64,000 bases of DNA, from positions 62,001 to 126,000 of the forward strand of contig CBFFRQ010000019.1 in the NCBI GenBank assembly GCA_965644315.1, written 5' to 3'. The DNA is from Caecitellus pseudoparvulus. Its lineage: Eukaryota > Bigyra: Bicosoecida. Under the pieces are notes generated by a model. It did no database searches. It was not told the origin of the DNA and saw only the letters and a program-made list of their open reading frames with translations. The position numbers and the translations under genes are program-made. Below, piece after piece: positions 12,324 to 21,556 of this stretch (its first letter is position 1; the number at the start of each line of letters is the position of its first letter).

Positions 12324-12858
12324 AGCTTGCACTGGGGTTGTTGTGCCGACCCAATGCATTCGCAGTCTGGTCTGCGTGGGATGTGGCACTCTTGCGGCCA
12401 CATGCGATGCATGCCTCTACATGCCTCCATTCACGTCCGCATGCCCGCTCACCAACAAGCATGGGTGTTCCGTTCCCTTATGAACAGCAAACTCATCCCA
12501 GGTCAGATGTGAAGGTAGAAATGGCTTCGTTGTGAAGCTGTGGGGAGGTGGGTCCAGCCTTGACCAAGCCACACACAAGGCGCACGTGACCCAAATTGCA
12601 ATTCACCAAGTCAGGATATAGACTAGGAGCGCTGCTGCACTCCCGCTCATCATCGTGCCTGGCGCCTGATCTCCACTCCTGGCCGCCACAGGTGAGGATG
12701 TACTGGTGCAAGTGCGGAAGTTGCGCTCTCACACGTCCAACGCGACAACGCCACTCCGCCACCCCGCCACCCCGAGACACCTTCCCACTGCCTCTACTCC
12801 ACAGGGTCCCGCTACATAGCATTGGCACACCTGGCAAGGCCCCCTGCCATCCGTCGCC
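12324..12858. other. Intergenic region and probable 5' UTR of the ankyrin gene
   Basis: No supported gene. Short ORFs on both strands lack family features. The region carries a one-mismatch copy of the GCGGAAATTGC element (12714-12724), about 135 bp before the ankyrin-gene ATG. A 5' UTR intron is possible but cannot be resolved. Confidence 0.5.
12714..12724 (+). promoter_or_regulatory. Variant of the GCGGAAATTGC upstream element
   Basis: Reads GCGGAAGTTGC, one mismatch from the 11-mer found in several divergent intergenic regions. It lies on the sense strand upstream of the ankyrin-repeat gene. Confidence 0.35.
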
Positions 12859-15576
12859 ATGGTGCGTGGGCGTGGGCACGGCACCTCGCTTTCACCAGCA
12901 CTTGCGCCAGAGTGTTTCGCCAACACACCACAGCACACAGCGCCCTGCCCCTCTCCCACGCCACAGGCTGCAGCAACAAGACAGGCCAGAGATGGCAGTG
13001 CAGCAGCCACTGCAGGCATTGATGACACGCACGCTGAGGCGGTGGCGGCATGCTTGGCCAAGATGAAGTGCTTGCCGGGCAGCGTCATGGACCACGGCCC
13101 AGCACTGAGAGGACTGGCAGCCATTGGGCGTGGCGAAGTGCCTGCTACAGGCGATGCCCCTTCGGCCATGAGTCTGGTGGAGCTGGAGGCTGCACTGCGT
13201 GATGCGGGGAGTGCGCTGTTGGGGCAGGCTGGGCTGTTGGCTGGGCAGCGTGAGCGAGGTGGTGTGTGTGCTGCGCTGCAGTACCTGTCGTTCCGGTGCT
13301 TCTGCGCGGTGGATGTGCTGCATCAGGCGGCGAGCGGTGTGAGTGTCGCTGCAGTGCCAGAGGGTGGCGCACTGTGGGGCGCCATTGTGGGTGCTTGGGG
13401 CAGTGTTCGGAGCGGTGTGAACGTGGAGGGTGCGCTGGCTGATCTGACGCGATGGTGGCAAGGCTTTGAAGGGGCGGATGTGGCTGCAGTTGGTGAGGGT
13501 GGCCCCACAACGCATGATGCAGGTGGCGAGGTAGGGATGGATGCGGCTCTGACTGGCATGCGTCAGCAGGCTGAGTGGCTGCGAGGCGAGGCGGCAGGCG
13601 AGCTGAGGAGTGGGAGTGCTGCGAAACACTTGGAGAGTGCTGCGAGTGCAGTGGAGGAGCTGCGTGGGCTGTTGGGGTGTGCGCCGGTCATGAGTGGTCG
13701 GAAGGTGAAGGCTGTGTGTGGTTTGGACTTGGCGGGCGGTTTGGAGTGCCTGAACGGCAAGGATGTGGGTGTGTACAGTGGAAAGAGTCGCATCGAAGAT
13801 GAGGATGTTGGTGGAGCTGGGGATGTGGAGCAGTGGGCAGCAAGTGTGGGGGCGGGTGCGACTGCCCTGGCAACGAGTGTTGGCGCTCTAAAGCGTGCGG
13901 AAGCGGCTCGCATCGCTCATGGGCTGCCCCGCATGGCGCAGACTCCACGCAGGGCAGCAGTGGCACATAGCTATCCTGGGGGTCACGCCGATGAGCCGGT
14001 TGGTGAGAGGAGCAGTGTCACAGTGCAGGTGCAGTGTGAGGCGGGGTGGCCGCTGAGGGTGTTCCTGGAGGATGAAACATGGGGCGATGTTGGGCTGGAG
14101 GTGAAGCAGCGTGTGGCTGTGAAGGTGCTGGGTGTGTGTGCTGTGGCGGAGGCGTGTGGAGTGAGTCTGGATTGTGTGGGTGTGGGGAGCTTTGTGGTGG
14201 TGGGTGTGAAGAGTGGCAGTGTAAGTGATCTGGTGGGGGCGCTGGATGGGGGTGGTTGCGAGGTGGTGTTGGGTGCATGTGGCGGTGTGTGGGGCACAGG
14301 TGGCTCTGATGGCGGCAGCGGTGCTGGTGAGGGTGATGGTGTGCTGGGTGTGCTGCACGGGGTGCTTGGTGCGGGAGGTGGTGCGTTGGGTGGTGGATCG
14401 GGCGTTGGGTCGAGCTTTGTGGGGAGCGGTGAGGGTGGTGAGCATGCACTGTCGGGTGCGTTGGAGGTGTTGGGGCGGGGAGGGAGTGGCTGCTGCATGG
14501 GTGCATACGCGATGGCATGCGAAGGAAGTGCAGGTAGAGTGGGGCGTCTTCCAAGTGTGGAGAGTGCTGTGCGGAGTGTGCTTCATCGCGAGCAGGCAGC
14601 TGCTGCGGCAGGTCAGGCTCACGCAGCTGAAGCTGCAACATCATCCTCTGAGCAGTCCCAGCAAGTCCCTGAGCTGGAGACATTCAGTGAGGAGAACACA
14701 GCTGCGTTTGTGGAAGTGAGCAGGATTGGTAAGCTTGGGAGAGTGCGTGAGCTGCTTGCATTGACGGGAGATGAGGCGGTGAATGTGCACGCAGCGGATA
14801 AGTCTGGACCTGAGGCCGCCTTCCGAGGCGCATGCCGCTATGGCCACACAGACATCGTGCGTGAGCTGCTGGCCCTCACAGGGCCGCGGGAAGTGGATGT
14901 GCACTCAGCAGGGAAAATTTCAACTGGGTTGTTTGGCAGCGGTGAAGGCACTGAGGCGGCCTTCGGAGCGGCATGCCGCTTCGGCCACACAGACATCGTG
15001 CGTGAGCTGCTAGCCCTCACAGGGCCGCGGGCCGTGGATGTGCATGCAGCAGATGGGGATGGACCTGAGGCCGCCTTCCGAGCGGCATGTGCCAATGGCC
15101 ACACAGACATCGTGCGTGAGCTGCTGAGTCTCACTGGGGCGCGGGCCGTGGATGTACACGCGGTGGATGGTGGTGGACCCGAGGCGGCCTTCCGAGCGGC
15201 ATGCGCCAATGGCCACACAGACATCGTGCGTGAGCTGCTGGCCCTCACAGGGCCGCGGGCCGTGGATGTGCACTCAGCAGGGAAAATTTCAACTGGGCTG
15301 TTTGGCAGCGGTGAAGGCACTGAGGCGGCCTTCCGAGCGGCATGCCGCTTCGGCCACATAGACATCGTGCGTGAACTGCTGGGCCTCACAGGGCCTCGGG
15401 CCGTGGATGTGCACGCGGCAGATGAACATGGACCTGAGGCCGCCTTTCAAGAGGCATGTGCCAATGGCCACACAGACATCGTGCGTGAGCTGCTGGGCCT
15501 CACTGGCGATCGCAGGATCCCAGACCGCGCGAGACAGGAAGCCGCCAAGTTTCAGAGCGTGAGAGGATTGATTTGA
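12859..15576 (+). CDS. Ankyrin-repeat protein with unknown N-terminal region
   Basis: The likely model is a first coding exon that supplies only the ATG (12859-12861), an intron at 12862-12966 (donor GTGCGTGG, acceptor GCCACAG), then 12967-15576, about 870 residues. The intron length is a multiple of three without a stop, so the unspliced frame also reads through. The last ~280 residues are about seven ankyrin units of a distinctive type: GHTDIVRELLALTG, then RAVDVHAAD and GPEAAFRAACANG. Longer units carry an insert ISTGLFGSGEGTEAAF. The units are nearly identical in DNA, implying recent expansion. The N-terminal ~570 residues contain no domain I recognise. They include a Gly/Val/Ser/Cys-rich region encoded by strikingly G+T-rich sequence. 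Ankyrin arrays mediate protein binding; the partner is unknown. Confidence 0.8.
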   Translation: MVRGRGHGTSLSPALAPECFANTPQHTAPCPSPTPQAAATRQARDGSAAATAGIDDTHAEAVAACLAKMKCLPGSVMDHGPALRGLAAIGRGEVPATGDAPSAMSLVELEAALRDAGSALLGQAGLLAGQRERGGVCAALQYLSFRCFCAVDVLHQAASGVSVAAVPEGGALWGAIVGAWGSVRSGVNVEGALADLTRWWQGFEGADVAAVGEGGPTTHDAGGEVGMDAALTGMRQQAEWLRGEAAGELRSGSAAKHLESAASAVEELRGLLGCAPVMSGRKVKAVCGLDLAGGLECLNGKDVGVYSGKSRIEDEDVGGAGDVEQWAASVGAGATALATSVGALKRAEAARIAHGLPRMAQTPRRAAVAHSYPGGHADEPVGERSSVTVQVQCEAGWPLRVFLEDETWGDVGLEVKQRVAVKVLGVCAVAEACGVSLDCVGVGSFVVVGVKSGSVSDLVGALDGGGCEVVLGACGGVWGTGGSDGGSGAGEGDGVLGVLHGVLGAGGGALGGGSGVGSSFVGSGEGGEHALSGALEVLGRGGSGCCMGAYAMACEGSAGRVGRLPSVESAVRSVLHREQAAAAAGQAHAAEAATSSSEQSQQVPELETFSEENTAAFVEVSRIGKLGRVRELLALTGDEAVNVHAADKSGPEAAFRGACRYGHTDIVRELLALTGPREVDVHSAGKISTGLFGSGEGTEAAFGAACRFGHTDIVRELLALTGPRAVDVHAADGDGPEAAFRAACANGHTDIVRELLSLTGARAVDVHAVDGGGPEAAFRAACANGHTDIVRELLALTGPRAVDVHSAGKISTGLFGSGEGTEAAFRAACRFGHIDIVRELLGLTGPRAVDVHAADEHGPEAAFQEACANGHTDIVRELLGLTGDRRIPDRARQEAAKFQSVRGLI
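14893..15530 (+). repeat. Near-identical tandem ankyrin-coding repeats
   Basis: The segment beginning at 14893 (GTGGATGTGCACTCAGCAGG) recurs almost unchanged at 15262, an offset of 369 bp (123 codons, about three ankyrin units). Within the block, shorter units sharing GACATCGTGCGTGAGCTGCT repeat at roughly 110-130 bp. Such identity at synonymous positions points to recent tandem duplication or gene conversion. Confidence 0.85.
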
Positions 15577-15714
15577 TCCCAGGCCTCAAGCACAGACCAA
15601 TTCACCGTGTGGCAATACCTCACATCCGTCAGAGACCAGCTCGCAACGCCCCATAAGCCACGACACACACGACACAGCACCTCACTCCATCATACATCCC
15701 CACACACCGCGCCC

Positions 15715-17051
15715 TCATACCCGCCCCGCCCACCCCCTCCACCCCACACAACAGCGTCTTTCACTCCTCCCTCGTACGCTTCCTGCCCTTCCCACCACCG
15801 CCCGCAGCACCTTCAGCATGTCCGTACGTTTCGCCACGTGGCGCTTCTTCGCCTGTGCCATCCGACCCGGACACCCTGCAGCTGCTGCCGGGTTTACAAC
15901 CGCCTCCTGCGCCCCCTGCTTCGCCCGCCGCTCCTTCGCCGCCGCCCTGACCTGCCGCTCGCCGTTGTACGCCGTCAGGAACACATCTGCACCCATGGCA
16001 GCCTGCACCGCCTCCATGACCTCCGACGCCAGGGCACCTGCCTCCGCTGCAGCGGCCGCCTGCTGAGCTTGCTCTGACCAGGATGGCGTGTCGGCCAGGC
16101 GGGGGTCGCTGGCCACGTGCTCTGCCGCCTGCACAGTGCGCAACACTGCCCGCGCCACTGGCACCACGTAGCGCTGCAAGTCTGCCTGCGTCAAGTGCCC
16201 AGCCATGGCCCCGAACACGTTCAGCGCCGTGGTGGCCGCCGGTCCGCCCTGCTGCACTGCCGTGTTGCTGAGGCGCTGCAGCAGCCAGAACAGCGGGTCC
16301 CGCGCACTGCCGTCATCCTTGTGGGCAGTGTGTGTGGAGGGCGGGCTGTCCCGCTGCACCGCCTTGCCGCCCACCACCTCCACGCCACCCTCGAGCAGTG
16401 AAGACATGCCGGCCAAGCGAGCAGTGCGCTGGGCGAGGTGGGGCGGGATGGTGTTGCGGGAGCTGGGCGGCGTCGTGGCGGACAGCCCCACCGCCGTGAA
16501 CAACAGCACCGGCGCCAGAGCCGTGCCCTGCTCCCTGCTCAGCGTCTCGTCTGCCAGCTGCACACAGGCTGCCCGGGCCAGGGCGAACAGGCGCTCATCC
16601 CCAGCCAGCCACGCCGCCACGCCAGGTGGTGGGGGGCAGCTTCCCACGCTCGCCACTGCCACGGTGTTCAGGACGGCGCCTAGCCACCTGGCCGCTGCAG
16701 CCCGCACCCACGCGTGAGGGAACACAATGATGTCGATCAGGGCATCCAGAGATGTCCACAGTGCACTGTGCAGTGTGGCAGCGGTGGTGGTGGCGTCTGA
16801 CTCTTGCGCCTTCCCTGCCTTGCGCCGCCGCTTCGTGCTGCTGGCATGCATACCACCACTGCCACTGCCACCGGCCCCGGCCGCCGCTTCGCTCAGCACA
16901 CGGGGATGTGCCTCCCACAGGCGCTGCAGGAGGGTGCAGGCGTAATACGCCGTGTCCCACGGCAGGGCTGTGGCAGCCTTGTGGGCCTGTGCCTGAGCCG
17001 CACGCCGCGCAGCCACGGCAGGCGTCACCACACGCACCCACCTGTCCACAT
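15715..17051 (-). CDS. UTP20: Free-standing C-terminal region of UTP20
   Basis: UTP20 is a ~2,700-residue HEAT-repeat scaffold of the small-subunit processome. Only its C-terminal region is encoded here. A plausible complete model is 17051-17042 (10 nt, ATGTGGACAG), an intron (donor GTGGGTGCG, acceptor TGCCACAG), then 16967-15715, giving about 420 residues. Diagnostic stretches are IIVFPHAWVRAAAARWLG, DPLFWLLQRLSNTA, a hydrophobic HEAT segment ending YVVPVARAVLRTV, and the basic tail ERQVRAAAKERRAK then AVVNPAAAA and KKRHVAKRTDMLK, in the order of human and yeast UTP20. Upstream on the same strand, a complete SDR gene ends only 67 bp away, so the missing ~2,000 residues are not adjacent. Either UTP20 is split into two genes here, or this is a duplicated or relocated fragment. 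The frame is intact over 420 codons, arguing against an old pseudogene. Confidence 0.78.
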
Positions 17052-17117
17052 ACCCGTCACATCTAACATCACTGTCGTCGCCCTCCAGCTCCCCACCACC
17101 TCATGCATTCAACACAC

Positions 17118-18088
17118 CTACAACTTGCCCTCCACACTCATCAACCGATCCCCACCCTTGCTCACTCGCTCAGGCACCTCCACCGCCCGACGTCCGAACA
17201 TCACACCCTCTGGGGTCACCACCATGTGCCCCCCTGACTCCAACTCGCCGTTCGCCACCAGCTCCAGAAAGCAGTCTGTCACGTACTCTGCCGTCATCAC
17301 ACTGCCCTGCATGCCCACTGCCATGGTCAGGCCGGCGTCCTGCGCCGCCAGGCCAGACCTCACCATGTTCGTGTCCGTGAACCCCGGGCACAGCGCGTAC
17401 ACTCGGGCCTTGCCTGACCCGGCCGCTCCCGCCCCTCCCCCCTGCGCCATGTACGCACAGGACCGCGACAGATGCTTCACGCCCGCCTTGGTCGCACCGT
17501 ACACGGGGTTGAACGGCATCGGCACCAGGGCTGCCAATGATGCGATGTTGATGATGACTCCGTCCTCGCGGCCTGACGCGCTCATGACTTCGTATGCCTT
17601 GCGTGTGCCCGCCACCACGGCCGTCAGGTTCACTTCGCACACCAGCTTGAACTTCGCAAACTCCGGCATCACGATGCCCTGTGCACGTGAGCCGAGTGTG
17701 GTGTGGTGCGGTATGTGGAGTGGGCTGTGCGCATGTGCGCTTACAGCGTTGTTGGCCACCAGCGTGAGCCTGCCAAAGTGCGCCACTGTCGCGTCAAAGG
17801 CGGCCTCCAGCGCCGGCGTGTCGGTGACGTCCACTTCGAAAGCGATGACATCTGCTGAAAATTCCTTGGCCAGTGCCGCTGCGCTGGCGTCTGCTCCGGT
17901 CAAATCCAGAAGCGCCACGCCACTGGCCATGCCAGTGCTCAGCAGGCCTCGAGCGAAAGCCAGCCCCAAGCCGCCAGCACCTGCGGCAGGAGCGTGGCAG
18001 GGGTTCACAAGGGGGTCAATACCTAGCAAGCAGTATCACCTTGCTGGTGCCGCCGCGCACCTCCTGTGATCAGCGCGATGTGGTCCAT
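17118..18088 (-). CDS. Short-chain dehydrogenase/reductase, 15-PGDH-like
   Basis: NAD(P)-dependent oxidoreductase of the classical SDR family. Exons are 18088-18061, 17980-17745 and 17678-17118 (introns GTGCGCGG...GCCGCAG and GTAAGCGC...TGCACAG), about 274 residues. Joining the 28-nt first exon restores the N-terminus MDHIALITGGAGGLGLAFAR, a proper TGxxxGxG cofactor motif. LVANNAG and the catalytic YGATK (YxxxK) follow, with ALCPGFTDTNMV after the active site, the pattern seen in 15-hydroxyprostaglandin dehydrogenase and relatives. The substrate cannot be inferred. It starts 222 bp from the divergent isochorismatase-like gene; the two may share a promoter. Confidence 0.9.
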
Positions 18089-18310
18089 GGCGCCTGCGGG
18101 AAGGTGCGGATTTTGAGCGCTGCCAGCACGCCTTGCGACTTGGACAACGGTGCGAGGAGAGCGTAAAGCGGAGGGTGGAGAATTCGAGGCTCAAATCACT
18201 TCTCAATACACCCCCATTGCTATTGATGGAAATTTAATTTATCCTGATCTCCAGAGGCCAGCACAGCCCGACTTGCCGCCTCGCCAACAAAGCAAGGAAG
18301 GCTGCATATC

Positions 18311-19070
18311 ATGGCAGCAGCTGCTCCGGCAGCTGCGGCTGCTCCTCCGAAGAAGAAGTCCTCGGAAGTCAGCAGCACAACGTCAGAGCTTTCAGAGGGC
18401 GTGGCGAACCACGTCGCCCTCGTCGTGTGTGACTTGCAGGAGAGGTGGGAGTGGTGTGCGGAGTTTGGCCGGTCGCCGCAGCCCGCTCACTTCCTGCACC
18501 TCCCCCTCGCTGTGCAGGTTTGCGCCACATATCACGGCCTTTGACGACGTGTGCGAGACTGCAGTGTTCCTCGTCAACGCGCTGGGCTGCATGGGAGCTC
18601 ACGTGCTGGTCACGGAGCAAGTGCCGTCAAAACTCGGCAGCACTGTGGCACCCGTTGCCGAGGCAGTGGACGCCTTGCCCTCCTCCCAAGTCACCCGCGT
18701 GGCCAAGAGTCAGTTCTCCTGCATCACACCCACGACTCTGCGTGCCTTTGCACTGCACGGTATCCGCCACGTCGTGCTGGTGGGTGCCGAGACTCACATT
18801 TGCGTTGCACAGACGGCGCAAGATCTGGTGCAAGCCGGGTACACAGTGGCCATTCCAGTTGAAGGCACGTCCAGCATCCGGCTGTTTGACCGCAGCATGG
18901 CCCTGCAGCGTCTGCGTTGCCACGGCAGCGGCGGCATGTTCCTGACCACGGCCGAGGCGGAGGTGTTCGAGCACCTGCGTGACGCCAACAGCCCGCACTT
19001 CAAAACAGTGCAGGGTTTTGTCAAGGCATACGGCGCCACCATGGCCAGCCACGCGCTGGCGAGTGTGTAA
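18311..19070 (+). CDS. Isochorismatase-fold hydrolase (ISOC1/2-like)
   Basis: Cysteine hydrolase of the isochorismatase-like superfamily. Exons are 18311-18444 and 18518-19070 (intron GTGGGAGT...GTGCAG), about 228 residues. The Asp-Lys-Cys triad is visible: VVCDLQERF (Asp), VAKSQFSC (Lys) and GAETHICVAQTAQDL (Cys, with the preceding cis-peptide signature). VTEQVPSKLGSTV matches the conserved VTEQYPKGLG segment of eukaryotic ISOC proteins. The N-terminal ~25 residues are Ala/Pro/Lys-rich and low complexity. The physiological substrate of this branch is not established. The 3' end lies 21 bp from the convergent tail-anchored gene. Confidence 0.9.
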
Positions 19071-19091
19071 ATGCAAGCGTGTATTGTCGCC

Positions 19092-20333
19092 TCAATCCTC
19101 TGCTTCCGCCTGGGGCGCGTTGAAGTAGAATACGAGGCAGACGAGCGTTGAGAGAATGGCAAGAATGCCGACCCAGCCGCCCAGCAGGTCAAACAGCCCC
19201 TCCTCCCCCCCACGCCGGGCCACCACCTCGGACGCCTCGTCGTCCACCACCCCGCCGTTCCCCGTGTCTGCGCCCCACAGGCCGTCGCGGTGGCGCTTCA
19301 ACGCATCGCGCACCGCACCGCGTTGTGCGTCCAGCACATGGTCCGCCCCTGGCTCATCCTCCCCCTTTACCCCCCCCCACAACCCCTGGTTGCCCTGCAG
19401 TGCCCACAGCACTGTGTCCACAGCTGTCGTGCGTGCATACGCCAGGCGCCAAGCGGCGTCCACGGCGCCGTCCACCCCCTCTGCAGGCGCCTCCCCATCC
19501 GGAGCGTACCCCGTCACCACCGCACACCGCTGGGCCAGGGTGGCACAATCATCATCCTCCTCCCCCTCACGGGCCACATGCACAGTGGAAGCGTCTGCCC
19601 ACGCCCCAGAGAGGGCCGTGAAACTGGCCGCCGCCCATTCCGCCACGTGTCCATCGACGGCATCCTCAGCCTCCTGTACGTACACGGCAGGCTGCTCCTC
19701 GCGCCAGGCCGGGTGCAGGCTGGAAATGTACCGGCCCGTGAAGGAGAGCAGCAGGCGGCGCCACTGCCACCGCTCGGACGGATCAGCCGCCATGCTGGCC
19801 AGGATGGGAGCGGGCCCTGCGTCGGGGATGGAGGTGGTGGTGACTCCCCCCACCGGCGTCACCCGCACATCAGCCAGCTCAAAGGCAGTGCCAGTGGCGC
19901 CGTCAGTGGCCTGTCCGGCACTCGGCAGGGGCGAGGCGCCGAGGAAGAACACGGAACACACAGTCACCGCGCCTGCCGTGCTGCTTGGCAGCTCCGCGGA
20001 ACCCTCGTGCACAGCCTGGGCTGCGCGGCGGAGGGTCGTCGCTGCGGCGCCAGTCAAGGCTGCAGGAACTGTGGCCACCACCACCACCAGCTGCCGCGTG
20101 GAGCCGTGCCTGTGGATGCTGAGGGTGACGCCCTGCAGACTCTGCAGGCCGTCCGAGGCGGGGAAGTTGATCCAGCCGTACTGCTGGGGGTCCTGGCTGG
20201 CGCTGTCTTTGGCTTTTGACGTGGTGATGATGGGCGTGTCCAGAAAGTGCGAAGCGCTCAGCAGCTGCACAAAGCCGGCCGCCTGCTCAGCATCACGGGC
20301 CAGGATGAAGGTGGCCTGGGGTGCAGCAGCCAT
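19092..20333 (-). CDS. Uncharacterised tail-anchored protein
   Basis: A single-exon gene of 413 residues with an ATG start (MAAAPQATFILARDAEQ). I do not recognise a family. The N-terminal ~150 residues look like a compact alpha/beta domain with strands such as LVVVVATVPAAL and VTVCSVFFLGASP. An acidic helical middle part follows. The protein ends in a single hydrophobic helix, WVGILAILSTLVCLVFYF, followed by a short acidic tail. That arrangement predicts a tail-anchored protein with its bulk in the cytosol. It is divergent to CEP41, with a GCGGAAATTGC element between them. Confidence 0.75.
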   Translation of the reverse strand: MAAAPQATFILARDAEQAAGFVQLLSASHFLDTPIITTSKAKDSASQDPQQYGWINFPASDGLQSLQGVTLSIHRHGSTRQLVVVVATVPAALTGAAATTLRRAAQAVHEGSAELPSSTAGAVTVCSVFFLGASPLPSAGQATDGATGTAFELADVRVTPVGGVTTTSIPDAGPAPILASMAADPSERWQWRRLLLSFTGRYISSLHPAWREEQPAVYVQEAEDAVDGHVAEWAAASFTALSGAWADASTVHVAREGEEDDDCATLAQRCAVVTGYAPDGEAPAEGVDGAVDAAWRLAYARTTAVDTVLWALQGNQGLWGGVKGEDEPGADHVLDAQRGAVRDALKRHRDGLWGADTGNGGVVDDEASEVVARRGGEEGLFDLLGGWVGILAILSTLVCLVFYFNAPQAEAED

Positions 20334-20394
20334 GGTGAAGGGTGTCGCCGGGGTCGCAGTGCCACGTCTAGCGCAGTGCGTCGAGGAACTGGGA

Positions 20395-20405
20395 GCGGAA
20401 ATTGC
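20395..20405 (+). promoter_or_regulatory. GCGGAAATTGC element in a divergent promoter
   Basis: Exact copy of the 11-mer, 62 bp upstream of the tail-anchored gene (- strand) and 166 bp upstream of the CEP41 ATG. The same string occurs in the DENN/C2 and CTR/GH31 divergent regions. Confidence 0.45.
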
Positions 20406-20570
20406 TCAGCTTGCGATGTGCGGATGACGGGGGCGGTTGGGGGGAAATGTGCTGGGGGCCTGGCAAGTGCGTACAAAACAGCCTAACCTTGTAAAAATGT
20501 ATCGACTGCCCGGATGATGTCACTGGATGGCAGCCTTTGTGTTGGCTTTCGTGCACTCCGATACGCAAAC

Positions 20571-21462
20571 ATGGCTCTCCGCAACCGCACTTCTGTCGCT
20601 GGCAGCACCATCGGCGATCCAGACGTCACGAGCCGACGGATCAAGAGCAGTGGCAAGTACAGCAACATTGCTGCGACACTGGACACGGGGCGCACTGTGA
20701 CAAAGGCGCGATTCACGAGTGCGTGCGGCGAAGGCAGCGGCTTGCGTGGGCGGCGGTTGGACGGGAAACGGCACTGAAACGCCAGGTGCCCACGCCGCCC
20801 TTGCTCCGTCACCTTGCACAGCCACAAAGCAGAGGGCGGCGCGTCGAGCAGAGGTGTTCCAACGCATCCGGGTGGGCGACCTGTACAAGATGGTGGTGGA
20901 GGCTGAGGAGACGGGCGAGAGTCTGTACGAGGCGGCGGCGCCTGGTGGCTTGCGCGTCGTAACTGTGGATGCTGCCGCGGCGTCAGGCACCACGGACGAG
21001 AAGCCGTTTTTGCTGCTGGATGTGCGCAGTCCTGAGGACTTCGCCGAGTGTCGTCTCGTGGACGCGGCGCACTTCCCCCTGCACCTGCTGCACCAGGACA
21101 AAGTGACTCCCGAACTCTTCCGTTTCCGCAACAAGCCCGGCGCCATCATCGTCCTGTACGATGACGATGGGGAAACCCTAGCACCCAAGGCTGCCACGGC
21201 CTTCCTGCAGAAAGGCTACGAGAACGTGCGTGTGTTGCACGGGGGGGTGAAGGCGGTGGTGGCCAAGCACCCCCTCATGCTGGACGGGGAGCCCCCCTCC
21301 AGACTGCTGCCACCCCCCCCCAAAGACACTGCTCGGGCGCCAGCTGGGCTGGGCCTGGGCCGGGGGCGGCCTGTGCGGGCCAGTGGTGGCACGTCTGTGA
21401 TCAGCGCCTCGTACAGCCCCAACAAGGGCGGGAGGGGGTCCCGAGGGGGGTCCCGCGCGTGA
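20571..21462 (+). CDS. CEP41: CEP41-like centrosomal/ciliary protein
   Basis: CEP41 supports tubulin glutamylation in cilia and is mutated in Joubert syndrome. Exons are 20571-20718 and 20822-21462 (intron GTGCGTGCGG...TTGCACAG), about 262 residues. The N-terminus STIGDPDVTSRRI then NIAATLDTGRTVTK matches the conserved CEP41 start, and EVFQRIRVGDLYK follows the splice. The rhodanese domain reads PFLLLDVRSPEDF, then IIVLYDDDGETLAPKAA and GYENVRVLHGGVKAV. As in animal CEP41, the loop that would hold the catalytic cysteine is YDDDGE, so it should be catalytically inactive and act as a binding fold. The C-terminus is Gly/Arg/Ser-rich. An in-frame ATG pair at 20514 could extend the N-terminus by 19 residues; 20571 aligns better. 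Confidence 0.9.
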
Positions 21463-21556
21463 AGACTTGGTTTTGGTGCATTGCTTCACCCTAGCACGCA
21501 CAGAACACCGGATCACGGGACGCTGTGGGACGGACAGCTGGTGGGGCGGGGGCTGC

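Noticed and set aside
12596-12858. Short ORFs on both strands upstream of the ankyrin gene
   Set aside because: No domain, no convincing start or splice context. More likely UTR or promoter.
14893-15530. Regular repeats considered as a CRISPR-like or satellite array
   Set aside because: The periodicity is a multiple of three, the frame stays open and every unit encodes an ankyrin repeat. The host is clearly eukaryotic.
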